Shown one piece after another: positions 17,944 through 26,625 of a stretch of DNA of 64,000 nucleotides. The DNA is from Sphingorhabdus profundilacus. Lineage in GTDB: Bacteria; Pseudomonadota; Alphaproteobacteria; Sphingomonadales; Sphingomonadaceae. Location of the stretch: contig NZ_SDWJ01000002.1 in NCBI RefSeq assembly GCF_009769755.1, positions 744,001-808,000 on the forward strand, read 5' to 3'. Both the position numbers and the translations under genes were made by a program. Position 1 is the stretch's first letter, and the number at the start of each line of letters is the position of its first letter. The notes under the pieces are model-generated. The model did not search any database and was not told the DNA's origin. It saw only the letters and a list, made by a program, of their open reading frames with translations.

Positions 17944-19530
17944 ATGGACGAATTTGACATCATCGTGGTTGGCGGTGGCTCGGCTGGCAGCGCGGTGGCC
18001 GGACGTCTGTCCGAAGGCGGCCGCTATTCCGTCTGCCTGATCGAAGCCGGCGGGACCAACAACAATATGCTGGTCAAAACGCCTGGCTTCATGCCCTTCA
18101 TACGCGGTGCGTCCAACTGGAAATATGAAACCGTCCCGCAAAAGGGGTTGAACGGACGCACAGGTTACCAACCGCGTGGCCGGGGCCTTGGCGGGTCCAG
18201 CGCCATCAACGCGATGGTCTATATTCGCGGACATAAGTGGGATTACGACAATTGGGCCGAACTGGGTTGCGACGGTTGGTCCTATGATGATGTTCTGCCG
18301 GTCTTCAAAAGGTGCGAAGACAATGCCCGTGGCGCCAACCCCTATCATGGCGCAGGCGGACCCCTCTCCGTTATGGACCAGCATTGGCCACAGGCGGGAA
18401 GCCTTGCCTTTGTAGAGGCGGCGGCAGAGTTACAGCTGCCGCGCAATGCCGACTTCAATGGGGCGAGCCAGGACGGCTTCGGCCTGTATCAGGTGACGCA
18501 GAAAGGTGGCGAGCGCTGGACCGCAGCCCGCGCATATGTCGAACCGGCGCGCGACCGGATGGAAATCATCACCGGCGCCCTTACCGAGAAGATCTTGGTC
18601 GAAAATGGTCGCGCCACCGGCGTGGTCATCGCGCAAGGCTGGGGCCGGAAACGCACGGTCCGTGCGCGCGGTGCCGTGGTTCTTTCGGCGGGTGCCTTTG
18701 GCAGTCCGCAGATATTGCAGCTTTCGGGCATCGGCCCGGCGGCGCATCTGCAAAGCGTCGGCATTGATGTTGTCCATGACAAGGCAGCGGTCGGTGCCGA
18801 TTTGCAGGACCATATCGATTATGTATCCAGTTTCGAAACTGGATCGAAAGAGGATTTCTTCGGCGATTCCGTAAGCGGCACCATCCGCATGGCGAAGGCC
18901 TTTTTCGAACACCGGCGCAAACGGACCGGCATCCTGACCACCTGTTTTGCCGAAGCTGGAGGTTTCTGGCGTTCCACGCCCGAAGCGCCTGCACCCGACA
19001 TTCAATATCATTTTGTACCCGCCATGCTCGAAGACCATGGCCGCACCAAGGTAAAGGGGCATGGCTTTAGCTGCCACGCCTGTGTCCTTCGCCCCGAAAG
19101 CCGTGGAACTGTTCGTCTTGCCTCGCCCGATGCCCGCAAAGCACCGCTGATCGACCCGGCGTTCCTGACCGACGCGCGCGATATGACCACCTTGCGCCGC
19201 GGCGTGCGCGAGATGCACCGCATTTTCAGTGCTCCGTCGCTTGCAGTCTATGGCGGAAAAGACAGGCACCCTGTGAACATCGATAATGATGCCGAGCTGG
19301 ATGCCCTGATCCGCAGCCGCGCCGATACCGTTTACCACCCCGTCGGCACCTGCCGCATGGGTCCCGATGCCGATGCCGTGGTTGATCCCCGGCTGAAATA
19401 TCGGGGACTCGATGGTCTCTATGTTGCCGACGCCAGCATCATGCCGCGGCTGGTGTCGGGCAATACCAATGCCCCAAGTATCATGATCGGCGAACGCGCC
19501 GCCGAATTTATCCGGGCCGATTTGCAATAA
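17944..19530 (+). CDS. GMC family FAD-dependent oxidoreductase (choline dehydrogenase-like)
   Basis: This is a 528-aa flavoenzyme. The N-terminal FAD-binding motif [18 protein letters not shown] is followed by the GMC signature [18 protein letters not shown] and the second signature ([15 protein letters not shown]). The C-terminal catalytic region is HPVGTCRMG, then [15 protein letters not shown]. Members oxidise alcohols such as choline, alkanols or polyethylene glycols. The substrate is not certain; shared regulation with acyl-CoA and GST genes suggests alcohol or xenobiotic catabolism. Strong AGAGGAG ribosome-binding site; own promoter with operator. Confidence 0.93.
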   Translation: MDEFDIIVVGGGSAGSAVAGRLSEGGRYSVCLIEAGGTNNNMLVKTPGFMPFIRGASNWKYETVPQKGLNGRTGYQPRGRGLGGSSAINAMVYIRGHKWDYDNWAELGCDGWSYDDVLPVFKRCEDNARGANPYHGAGGPLSVMDQHWPQAGSLAFVEAAAELQLPRNADFNGASQDGFGLYQVTQKGGERWTAARAYVEPARDRMEIITGALTEKILVENGRATGVVIAQGWGRKRTVRARGAVVLSAGAFGSPQILQLSGIGPAAHLQSVGIDVVHDKAAVGADLQDHIDYVSSFETGSKEDFFGDSVSGTIRMAKAFFEHRRKRTGILTTCFAEAGGFWRSTPEAPAPDIQYHFVPAMLEDHGRTKVKGHGFSCHACVLRPESRGTVRLASPDARKAPLIDPAFLTDARDMTTLRRGVREMHRIFSAPSLAVYGGKDRHPVNIDNDAELDALIRSRADTVYHPVGTCRMGPDADAVVDPRLKYRGLDGLYVADASIMPRLVSGNTNAPSIMIGERAAEFIRADLQ

Positions 19531-19571
19531 TCTTGCGGAAAGCCGCCTACACCGCTAACGGCGGGCGCGTT

Positions 19572-20978
19572 ATGGGCAACAACAGCACAGAATATTTCAG
19601 CACACGCGGAAATGCGGACATCCTGGATTTCGCAGGCGTCACTCTCACCGGACTTGCAGGTGACGGCGGGCTCTATGTGCCAACGCACTGGCCGCGTTTC
19701 ACGCCGGAGCAGATTAAAGCCATGCGCGGGCTGGATTATGTGGCGCTGGCCGCGCGTGTCATGGCGCCGTTCACCCAAGGCGTTCTGAGCGAAGATGAAC
19801 TGCAGGATCTGTGTAAAGCCGCTTATGGCAGTTTCGCCCATAGCGCGATTGTCCCGCTGAAGCAGCTTGATAGCCAGCATTTCCTGCTCGAACTTTTTCA
19901 CGGCCCCACATTGGCGTTCAAAGATGTCGCGCTGCAATTACTTGGGCAATTATTTGCGCGGTTCCTGTCTGGAAACGACAAGAAGCTGACAATTGTTGGT
20001 GCGACGTCGGGCGATACCGGTTCCGCAGCCATTGATGCCGTTGCCGGACGCGACCAGATCGAGATTTTCATGTTGCACCCGCACGACAGGGTATCGGATG
20101 TGCAGCGGCGACAGATGACGACGATCCTTGCCCCCAATGTGCATAATATCGCCATTGAAGGCAGCTTTGACGATGCACAGGCCATGGTGAAACGCATGTT
20201 CGGTGACCGCGACGTCAACGGACCACTGACGCTGTCAGCGGTCAATTCGATAAACTGGGCGCGATTGATGGCGCAAGTGGTCTATTATTTCGCCGCCGCC
20301 CTGCGCCTCGGTTCGCCAGATCGGACGGTTGCCTTTTCAGTCCCGACCGGAAATTTCGGCGACGTGTTCGCAGGCTATGTCGCCGCACAAATGGGGCTGC
20401 CTATTGAGCGCCTGATCGTTGCCACCAATGTGAACGACATATTGCACCGCGCCTTGGCCAATGGCGATTATTCGGTTTCGGGCGTCACGCCGACCGCCGC
20501 TCCTTCCATGGACATTCAGGTGTCGAGCAATTTCGAACGTCTGCTGTTCGATCTCGAAGGCCGCGATGGTGCGGCCACATTGGCGCGGATGAAGGCGTTT
20601 GAAGCCAGCGGCCATATGCAGATCGGCCCCGAAATGCGGGCCAAGGCGGATATTTTCGTCAGCGCACGGGCCGATGCAGATGATATGGCGCTGGCCATGC
20701 GCTGGGCCTATGAACATTGTGGGGAAGTGCTCGATCCGCACACCGGTATCGCATTATATGCGGCGCGTGCCGAGATGATCGCGCCGCACATTCCCGTGGT
20801 GACTTTGGCCACCGCGCATCCTGCAAAGTTCCGCAATGCGGTCGAACGGGCCACCGGGATCCGCCCCACCCTACCCCAGCGCCTAGCCAATCTGTTTGAG
20901 CGTGAAGAACGGTTTGACATTTTGCCGGGTGATTATGACGCGGTGCGGGACTATGTCCTTGCAAAGGCCGTGCGATGA
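19572..20978 (+). CDS. thrC: Threonine synthase
   Basis: It converts O-phosphohomoserine to threonine using PLP. From ATG 19572 the protein is 468 aa. FSTRGNADILDFAGVTLTGL and DGGLYVP form the typical N-terminus, the PLP lysine is K117 in FHGPTLAFKDVALQ, and the phosphate-binding loop is GATSGDTGSAAID. PTGNFGDVFAGYVA is the second conserved block. An upstream TTG at 19533 is in frame but adds residues that do not resemble the family. The length and motifs match the longer (class with about 460 residues) proteobacterial enzyme. Confidence 0.96.
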   Translation: MGNNSTEYFSTRGNADILDFAGVTLTGLAGDGGLYVPTHWPRFTPEQIKAMRGLDYVALAARVMAPFTQGVLSEDELQDLCKAAYGSFAHSAIVPLKQLDSQHFLLELFHGPTLAFKDVALQLLGQLFARFLSGNDKKLTIVGATSGDTGSAAIDAVAGRDQIEIFMLHPHDRVSDVQRRQMTTILAPNVHNIAIEGSFDDAQAMVKRMFGDRDVNGPLTLSAVNSINWARLMAQVVYYFAAALRLGSPDRTVAFSVPTGNFGDVFAGYVAAQMGLPIERLIVATNVNDILHRALANGDYSVSGVTPTAAPSMDIQVSSNFERLLFDLEGRDGAATLARMKAFEASGHMQIGPEMRAKADIFVSARADADDMALAMRWAYEHCGEVLDPHTGIALYAARAEMIAPHIPVVTLATAHPAKFRNAVERATGIRPTLPQRLANLFEREERFDILPGDYDAVRDYVLAKAVR

Positions 20979-21009
20979 CCTGTGGTCTGAACGCACTTTA
21001 GCGCCGATT

Positions 21010-21888
21010 ATGGAGCCTCATTTCGTCACCCTGACCAGCCAACCGCGTCCGGATTATACCCTGATCGACAGCGGCAACGGCCGGAAATATGAAAGCTATG
21101 GCGACCGCCGCTTCATCCGTCCCGAACCACAGGCCATGTGGGCCCCGGCGATGGAGGACTGGGATGCGGACGCCGAATTTGTACCCGGCTCAGACGAAGA
21201 TGGCGGCGGGCGGTGGTATAATAACCGTCCCGTTCCGATGGACGGCTGGCCGCTCGTCTGGAATGACGAAGTCACCTTCACCGCGCAATGCACGCCCTTT
21301 CGGCACCTTGGGTTCTTCCCCGATATGGACCCTGTGTGGCGCTGGATGCGGGGCGAGATTGCGGGCGTTGCGGATCCTTTGGCGATGAACCTGTTCGGCT
21401 ATACCGGCGTCGGAACCTTGGCGTTATCCGCCGCCGGTGCCCAAATGGTGCATGTCGATGCATCGAAGAAGTCCGTCGCCCAGGCCCGCGCCAATGCGGA
21501 AATGTCGGGCATGCGTGATCGTCCGATCCGCTGGATCGTCGATGACGCGGCAAAATTTGTGGCGCGCGAGGTCCGACGGGAAAAGCGTTATGATGGCATA
21601 TTGCTGGACCCGCCCAAATATGGACGTGGGCCTGAAGGAGAAGTCTGGCGGCTTGAGGAAGATTTGCCCAGCCTGATCGCCGATTGCCGCAAATTGCTCG
21701 ACCGGGATTCGCGGTTCCTGTTCCTGACAGTCTACGCGGTACGCATGTCGGCACTGGCACTGGGCGGTTTGTTGAATTCCCATTTCGCGGATTTGGGCGG
21801 CAAGGTCGAATTCGGGGAACTCGCCGTCCGGGAACAGGCACGCGGCCTGTTGCTGCCCACTGCAATATTCGCGCGCTGGTCGCAATAA
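21010..21888 (+). CDS. Class I SAM-dependent rRNA-type methyltransferase
   Basis: This is a 292-aa methyltransferase. The SAM motif I is MNLFGYTGVGTLALSAAGA, with VHVDASKKSVAQARAN as the acidic strand. The catalytic-region motif ILLDPPKYGRGPEGEVW resembles RlmI/RlmK-type m5C/m2G rRNA methyltransferases, but the protein lacks an evident PUA domain and has its own N-terminal region rich in Trp and Asp. The start at 21010 is chosen because it lies after the thrC stop; no strong ribosome-binding site is visible. It is followed after 8 bp by folB. Confidence 0.85.
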   Translation: MEPHFVTLTSQPRPDYTLIDSGNGRKYESYGDRRFIRPEPQAMWAPAMEDWDADAEFVPGSDEDGGGRWYNNRPVPMDGWPLVWNDEVTFTAQCTPFRHLGFFPDMDPVWRWMRGEIAGVADPLAMNLFGYTGVGTLALSAAGAQMVHVDASKKSVAQARANAEMSGMRDRPIRWIVDDAAKFVAREVRREKRYDGILLDPPKYGRGPEGEVWRLEEDLPSLIADCRKLLDRDSRFLFLTVYAVRMSALALGGLLNSHFADLGGKVEFGELAVREQARGLLLPTAIFARWSQ

Positions 21889-21896
21889 GGAGCATT

Positions 21897-22265
21897 ATGG
21901 CCGACTCCCTCATACTTGAAGTGCATGATCTTGTCGTCAATGTCCTGACGGGCATTTACAGTCAGGAAACGCATCTGCCGCAGCCGCTGAAAATCTCGAT
22001 CAGCGCGACGTTGGATATTGCCGATCGCTACACAGCGGATACACCACTTGATGCGTCCAAAAACTATATGACGTTAAAAGAGGCGGCAACCCACCTTCCT
22101 GAGGGGGTGCATTTCACTTTGATCGAGGCCGTGGCCGATCACATCATCGAAAAGCTGTTCGTCGACGACGTCCGCATCAGCCATATCAGCGTCAAGATCG
22201 TGAAGCTGGCGATCGCCGAAGACGGTGAGGCCATCGGGATCACCATGGCGCGGAGCCGCAAGTGA
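21897..22265 (+). CDS. folB: Dihydroneopterin aldolase
   Basis: FolB cleaves 7,8-dihydroneopterin to 6-hydroxymethyl-dihydropterin and glycolaldehyde in folate synthesis. The 122-aa product has the family length and layout: VHDLVVNVLTGIYSQETHLPQ at the N-terminus, NYMTLKEAATHL, and FTLIEAVADHIIEKLF followed by VKIVKLAIAEDGEAIGI. The ATG at 21897 is preceded by AAGGAG. The start, ribosome-binding site and length agree, although bacterial FolB sequences are divergent. It overlaps the following pteridine-reductase-like SDR by a GTGA. Confidence 0.88.
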   Translation: MADSLILEVHDLVVNVLTGIYSQETHLPQPLKISISATLDIADRYTADTPLDASKNYMTLKEAATHLPEGVHFTLIEAVADHIIEKLFVDDVRISHISVKIVKLAIAEDGEAIGITMARSRK

Positions 22266-23023
22266 CACCGCAGGCGCCGCTTGCACTGGTCACGGGCGGC
22301 AAGCGCCGCTTGGGCGCGGAAATTGCAAAAACATTGGCGAAGGCAGGCTATGCCCTTGCGCTTGTCAGCCATGTCGACAAGGCACCCGATGCCGACCTGC
22401 TCCAGATAATGGCCGAGCAGAACAGTGATTGGCATGCGTTCACGTGCGACCTTGGAAACCCTGAAAATGCGGGAAAGCTCATTTCCGAAGTGACGGCACA
22501 TTTCGGCCGACCCGTGGATTTGCTGGTCAACAACGCTGCCATGTTCGGGCAGGATGACTGGCACGGCATGGACGTCGATACGCTGGAAGCGCATTTCCGG
22601 CTGAACCTGTTCACGCCGCTGCTTTTGGCAAAGGAAGTTGTGCGGGCTACACAGGACCACCAGCGACCGGCCATTGTCCACATTCTCGACCAGCGCATCA
22701 CCAATCCGCACGGCGACCAGCTCAGCTACACATTATCCAAACAGGCACTCGCCGCTTCGGTCAGGTCCATGGCCGCGTCCTTCGGGTCTGCGGCACGGGT
22801 GAATGGCGTTGCCCCCGGTCTTGTCATTTCAACGGATGAATATGACGAAGCTCTTGAGGATCGCCTCGCCCACAGGATGCCCTTAGGGGCCCTGCCTTCG
22901 CCCCAGGCGGTGGCCGAAGCCGTGCTGTATCTTGCACGGGCAGTGGATGTCACCGGGCAGACTATTTTTGTCGACGGCGGTGCCCATCTGAAAAGCTTTG
23001 ATCGCGATTTCATGCACCTTTGA
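22262..23023 (+). CDS. SDR family oxidoreductase, pteridine reductase/FolM-like
   Basis: This is a 253-aa short-chain dehydrogenase. The NADP-binding motif is TGGKRRLGAEIAKTLAKAGY, where the basic RR pair is typical of pteridine reductases (PTR1/FolM) rather than the usual GxxxGxG. The catalytic Tyr-Lys is YTLSKQALA, and the C-terminus reads VTGQTIFVDGG. The usual catalytic Ser is replaced by Asp in HILDQR, as in pteridine reductases. Starts with GTG at 22262, coupled to folB. A dihydromonapterin/dihydrofolate reductase role is inferred from motif plus the folB neighbour. Confidence 0.85.
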   Translation: MTPQAPLALVTGGKRRLGAEIAKTLAKAGYALALVSHVDKAPDADLLQIMAEQNSDWHAFTCDLGNPENAGKLISEVTAHFGRPVDLLVNNAAMFGQDDWHGMDVDTLEAHFRLNLFTPLLLAKEVVRATQDHQRPAIVHILDQRITNPHGDQLSYTLSKQALAASVRSMAASFGSAARVNGVAPGLVISTDEYDEALEDRLAHRMPLGALPSPQAVAEAVLYLARAVDVTGQTIFVDGGAHLKSFDRDFMHL

Positions 23024-23034
23024 AAGGCGCAAGG

Positions 23035-24810
23035 TCAGCGAACGCGCCAGACCTTGATACCTTTACCCCGCGACCCAAGCGGCTCGAGCCATTGCGGAAT
23101 TTTACCCTTGGCCAATTGCGCCCATAATCCGCCCGGATCTTTGCGGGCATAAATGGCCAGCTCGGTTTCCGCAGGGCAAAGGGCAAGATAATCGATACCG
23201 CGGGCTTTCAGCAATTGATGGGAAGTATCGGGGGATGACCGGAATATCTGGATATGGTCGTGCATCGCCTGCTCATTACGATGATGGCTGCTGGCAAGGA
23301 CGCTATGCGGTGTTTGCGCCAAAATGGTCGGACCCATGTCGAAGGTCGAAAGAAAATTCCCTTTGGGAAGCGAGCCAAGCGCCCGGATGGAGAGCGCCGA
23401 CTGGCATAGCGCATCAGCAGCCTTGTTTTTGGCCTCGGCTGTGCTGTCATTCGCGCCATCCGGCAGGATACGGATCAGCGAGGAGATGGCGGCTCCCGGA
23501 ACCAGCAGGACAAGGATCGCGGCGATCAGGCCAATTCTGCGGGCCGGAACTTTGGCTTGGCGGTATTGGCGGAACAGCAAGGCGATGAAGCTCGCGGTTA
23601 CCGGAATGGCAAAGGCAGTGGCAACCGAAATGGTGCGGACAACAAGCAAGGATAACAGCACGCCGAAGAAGACGAAAAAGCCCATGGTCGCAAGCTGACG
23701 CCGGGGTTCCCCCCGTAAACGGGCGCTCAAAAGGAACCAGCTGATTGTACCCGCCACCAGACCTGCCGACAGGTTCAGCGCAACACGCCATGGCTGGTGC
23801 CAGATGGGCAAGCCTTCGGTTACGTTGCTATACCAATAGGTGCGAACCAGCGGATCCATCCCCCCGAACGCACCGCCGACACATTGCGGCGCCATCGACA
23901 GTAACAGGACAAGCGCCAAACCCCCGGCCAAAGCCGCCGCCGCCAGCCGTATTTCCCAACGGTCTGGCTGTAGATAGGTGGCAGGGATCATGATGAACGC
24001 GGCACTGGCTATGCCAAACATATGCGGTGGCGAAATCGTGTCGCAATAGGTGTCGGCGTAAAGTCCCTGTGCCTGCGTGCCAAAGAAGAGCAGCACGGTG
24101 CAGACGGTAAAGCTGGTGATCGTCCAGAAAAGCCGCCCCTGCACTGCGGATCCCCGCACCCAGCCGAAGCCGAGAAACAGGAAGAAGGCCGCCGTCATTG
24201 GCGCACCCTCAAGCGAGATATGCAACCACACCGCCATAGCGAGACCCAGCACGATGCCCGCCTTTCGCACGTCGGCACGGAACAGCGTCGAAAGCGCCAG
24301 AACGGCCATGGCAATCTGCCAGCCATGATGGTCAATCCGCATCGGCCGCAGCTGCAAAAGCAGCGCACCCGACGACAGAGTAATCAGCGCCGCCGCCACA
24401 CCGGCTTCGCGCGACGAAATCTGCGTGGCGATGCGCGCGAGCATGTAGCTGATCCAGCCGAGCAGCAGCAAAGGAACCGCAATTCCGGCGGCAATCTCTG
24501 CCCACATTTGCCCCATCAGCGGGCGAAGGAGCAGGATGAGTAAGGCGAGCGGAACTTCGACCAGCCGCGACCAATGAATCGGCGCCCCGTTAGGACGGTT
24601 CATGCGATATTGGGTAGTGTCAAACCAGCTTTGCCCGTTCAGAAAATCCCGCAATTGCACCAGCCGCAATTCATCATCGGGATCCCATCCGGCCAAAGTG
24701 CCGACCTGAGGCCAGCTTGACCAGATCAAAGCGGCGCTTACCAAAAGCCATAACATCGCCAGCAGCCGCACCGGCAACCTTTCGCGACCTATTTGCGTCC
24801 CAAAGTTCAT
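23035..24810 (-). CDS. GT-C-like polytopic membrane protein, probable glycosyltransferase
   Basis: This is a 591-aa protein with about 11-13 hydrophobic helices and a soluble C-terminal domain of about 140 residues. The first periplasmic loop carries an acidic motif GWDPDDELRLVQL (D43, D45, D46), reminiscent of the catalytic acidic motif of GT-C polyprenyl-phosphate-sugar transferases and oligosaccharyltransferases. Later MRIDHHGWQIAM is a possible second site. Its family is not identified firmly. It is the last gene of a minus-strand cluster with a GtrA flippase and a sulfatase-fold transferase, so transfer of a lipid-linked sugar to an envelope acceptor is inferred. Confidence 0.65.
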   Translation of the reverse strand: MNFGTQIGRERLPVRLLAMLWLLVSAALIWSSWPQVGTLAGWDPDDELRLVQLRDFLNGQSWFDTTQYRMNRPNGAPIHWSRLVEVPLALLILLLRPLMGQMWAEIAAGIAVPLLLLGWISYMLARIATQISSREAGVAAALITLSSGALLLQLRPMRIDHHGWQIAMAVLALSTLFRADVRKAGIVLGLAMAVWLHISLEGAPMTAAFFLFLGFGWVRGSAVQGRLFWTITSFTVCTVLLFFGTQAQGLYADTYCDTISPPHMFGIASAAFIMIPATYLQPDRWEIRLAAAALAGGLALVLLLSMAPQCVGGAFGGMDPLVRTYWYSNVTEGLPIWHQPWRVALNLSAGLVAGTISWFLLSARLRGEPRRQLATMGFFVFFGVLLSLLVVRTISVATAFAIPVTASFIALLFRQYRQAKVPARRIGLIAAILVLLVPGAAISSLIRILPDGANDSTAEAKNKAADALCQSALSIRALGSLPKGNFLSTFDMGPTILAQTPHSVLASSHHRNEQAMHDHIQIFRSSPDTSHQLLKARGIDYLALCPAETELAIYARKDPGGLWAQLAKGKIPQWLEPLGSRGKGIKVWRVR

Positions 24811-24830
24811 CGAATTCCCCCGCCGTCGGT

Positions 24831-26213
24831 CTAACGCATCGCAGCGCCTTTGTCTGCTTCATCTTTTCGGCGAAGATAGAGCCATGGCACATGGCCGGGA
24901 TCGAATTGGGTGCGGTGATGCCGATCAAAATAAGGGGGCATATGGTCACCCACGAGCAAAATGTCCGCATCGGGAAAATCAGTCGCGGTTATTTCATCCG
25001 CCAATGCGGTTTGAATGTCATGATATATGGCAAACTGGCGACAAATCTGTGGGAATTCTGCCTTCAGAAAGGCCGATACACGCTCACAATTGTCGACGTT
25101 CAGATTGAGTCCCGAAGGCACCGGCAAATGTGAATTCAACGTCAGCCAGTACAGAAATGTCGGTTTTTGTGCTGCCTTCAGCTTGGCCGCGATTTGCTTC
25201 GGTATCTGCCGGTCACAGGCGCCCGGAAAGACACCACCACATTTTTCGGCGCCTGCTTTCATCATGTCCATGCCGAATTCGCGCTTGGCAAAGCCGATGT
25301 TGGGATACCATTGCTCGCGCTTGAAAAAGGAACCGGTAAAGCTGTGCATGGCCAAAGTGTCATAGCCTTTCTTCGCCAGGACATTGGGCAGACATCCCGA
25401 ATCCTTCCGGTCGAGAAGGTCATAATAATCGCCCCACCGGCCACATAGTTCCCGGATTTCACCAGCTGTGGTGCTGTTGTAATAAGGCGCGGTTCCTCGC
25501 TTGAAATCGTAGCGGGCTTGAACCGCTGCATTGTCCACCAGCGGAGCGAACAGCAGCTTGGCCATTTCGGGATTGTCTTTGGGAAGACCCATGGCCTCCA
25601 CCACGATCAAGACCAGATGACGCTTTCCATCCGCCCGCGCGGCAAAGCCGCTGTCTCCAGTCGCGGAACCAAAGAGCGCGCCTTCGGGTGCCGCGCGGAA
25701 ATAATGACCCCGCATGTCTCTCCCCATCCAGAGATCAACCCCTGCAAGTGAGACAAAGGCTCCGGCTGCTGCGATAATCAGCCACGGGCGCGCAAAATCA
25801 GTATCGCGACGTAAAAGCTTGAATGCCAGAATCATCACACCGAAAATTGTCACTGCACCCGCAATATAGTCGAACGAATTTGACGGCTTGATCTCGGCAA
25901 AAAACTGCAGCGAGTAAAAAAGCGACGACATGTCGAGGTTAAACAGCCCGCCGACAAATTTCAGGGTCGAAAAGGTAAGGATGCCCACAAAGGCGAGATA
26001 GCGGATCGCAAAAGGCATTCGTTTGACGACCAGCCCGGCCAGCCCTGCATAGACTATTTCCATGTGCCGTGGGGGTGCGCCGGAAAACCACATCGCGGCA
26101 AAGCCGATATTGGCCAGCACGACCCACACTAATATCCAGTTTCCGAATTTCCGGACTTCGTCGTCGACCTGCCATAGGGCAGGTCTTTCCATCTCGGCTG
26201 TCAGTGCGGTCAC
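24831..26213 (-). CDS. Sulfatase-fold transferase/hydrolase with membrane anchor
   Basis: The protein is 460 aa from a GTG at 26213, which overlaps the GtrA stop (GTGA) and has GGGGGG seven bases upstream. Four to five N-terminal membrane helices precede an alkaline-phosphatase-superfamily domain. LVLIVVEAMG carries the metal ligand Glu206, YYNSTTAGE the probable nucleophilic Thr (about 248-249), and LLVGDHMPPY the metal ligands D423-H424. Several Cys (CGRWG, CLPN, CGGVFPGACD) suggest disulfides. The layout resembles phosphoethanolamine or phosphoglycerol transferases that modify envelope lipids or glycans; true sulfatase activity is less likely. Confidence 0.8.
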   Translation of the reverse strand: MTALTAEMERPALWQVDDEVRKFGNWILVWVVLANIGFAAMWFSGAPPRHMEIVYAGLAGLVVKRMPFAIRYLAFVGILTFSTLKFVGGLFNLDMSSLFYSLQFFAEIKPSNSFDYIAGAVTIFGVMILAFKLLRRDTDFARPWLIIAAAGAFVSLAGVDLWMGRDMRGHYFRAAPEGALFGSATGDSGFAARADGKRHLVLIVVEAMGLPKDNPEMAKLLFAPLVDNAAVQARYDFKRGTAPYYNSTTAGEIRELCGRWGDYYDLLDRKDSGCLPNVLAKKGYDTLAMHSFTGSFFKREQWYPNIGFAKREFGMDMMKAGAEKCGGVFPGACDRQIPKQIAAKLKAAQKPTFLYWLTLNSHLPVPSGLNLNVDNCERVSAFLKAEFPQICRQFAIYHDIQTALADEITATDFPDADILLVGDHMPPYFDRHHRTQFDPGHVPWLYLRRKDEADKGAAMR

Positions 26214-26620
26214 CGGAATACCCCCCATTTACGCATGGCATAGACGGCGACAAAGCTGATGCCGATCGCCACTGCTTTCGATGCAATAGGCTCAATACCG
26301 AAACGACTGAGTAGTTCGACCGTAGTTACGGTGATCCCTAAGCCCACCAATGCAGACCCCGCAAACAGCGCCCGTTGCACGTGAAGCGACGCTCCGTCGC
26401 GGGTCTTGCCGGTGAACACGATATTGGCGCTCACCAGCCAGTGGATGATAATGCCCACGCAATAGCCCGCCGCCGATGCAATGGTCGGATCGACCGCCAC
26501 GGCCACAAGGCCGGAGAACAGCGCAACGTCAAACAGCAGCGCAATGATGCTGGCGGCCAGATAGCGCGTGATCGTAAACCGGTGCCAGAGCACCAGTGCC
26601 GAGGCGAAAGCCCGATCCAT
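26210..26620 (-). CDS. GtrA family membrane protein
   Basis: A 136-aa protein with four hydrophobic helices (YLAASIIALLFDVALFSGL; SAAGYCVGIIIHWLVSANIVF; LFAGSALVGLGITVTTVELL; AVAIGISFVAVYAMRKWGVFR) matching the GtrA/DPMS flippase-like family. The C-terminal MRKWGVFR resembles the usual xRxxVF ending. Members are thought to flip undecaprenyl-phosphate-linked sugars across the inner membrane. It starts 5 bp after the FAD oxidoreductase gene. The GT2 partner (GtrB-like) that normally charges the lipid is absent from this cluster. Confidence 0.88.
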   Translation of the reverse strand: MDRAFASALVLWHRFTITRYLAASIIALLFDVALFSGLVAVAVDPTIASAAGYCVGIIIHWLVSANIVFTGKTRDGASLHVQRALFAGSALVGLGITVTTVELLSRFGIEPIASKAVAIGISFVAVYAMRKWGVFR

Positions 26621-26625
26621 GTCGT

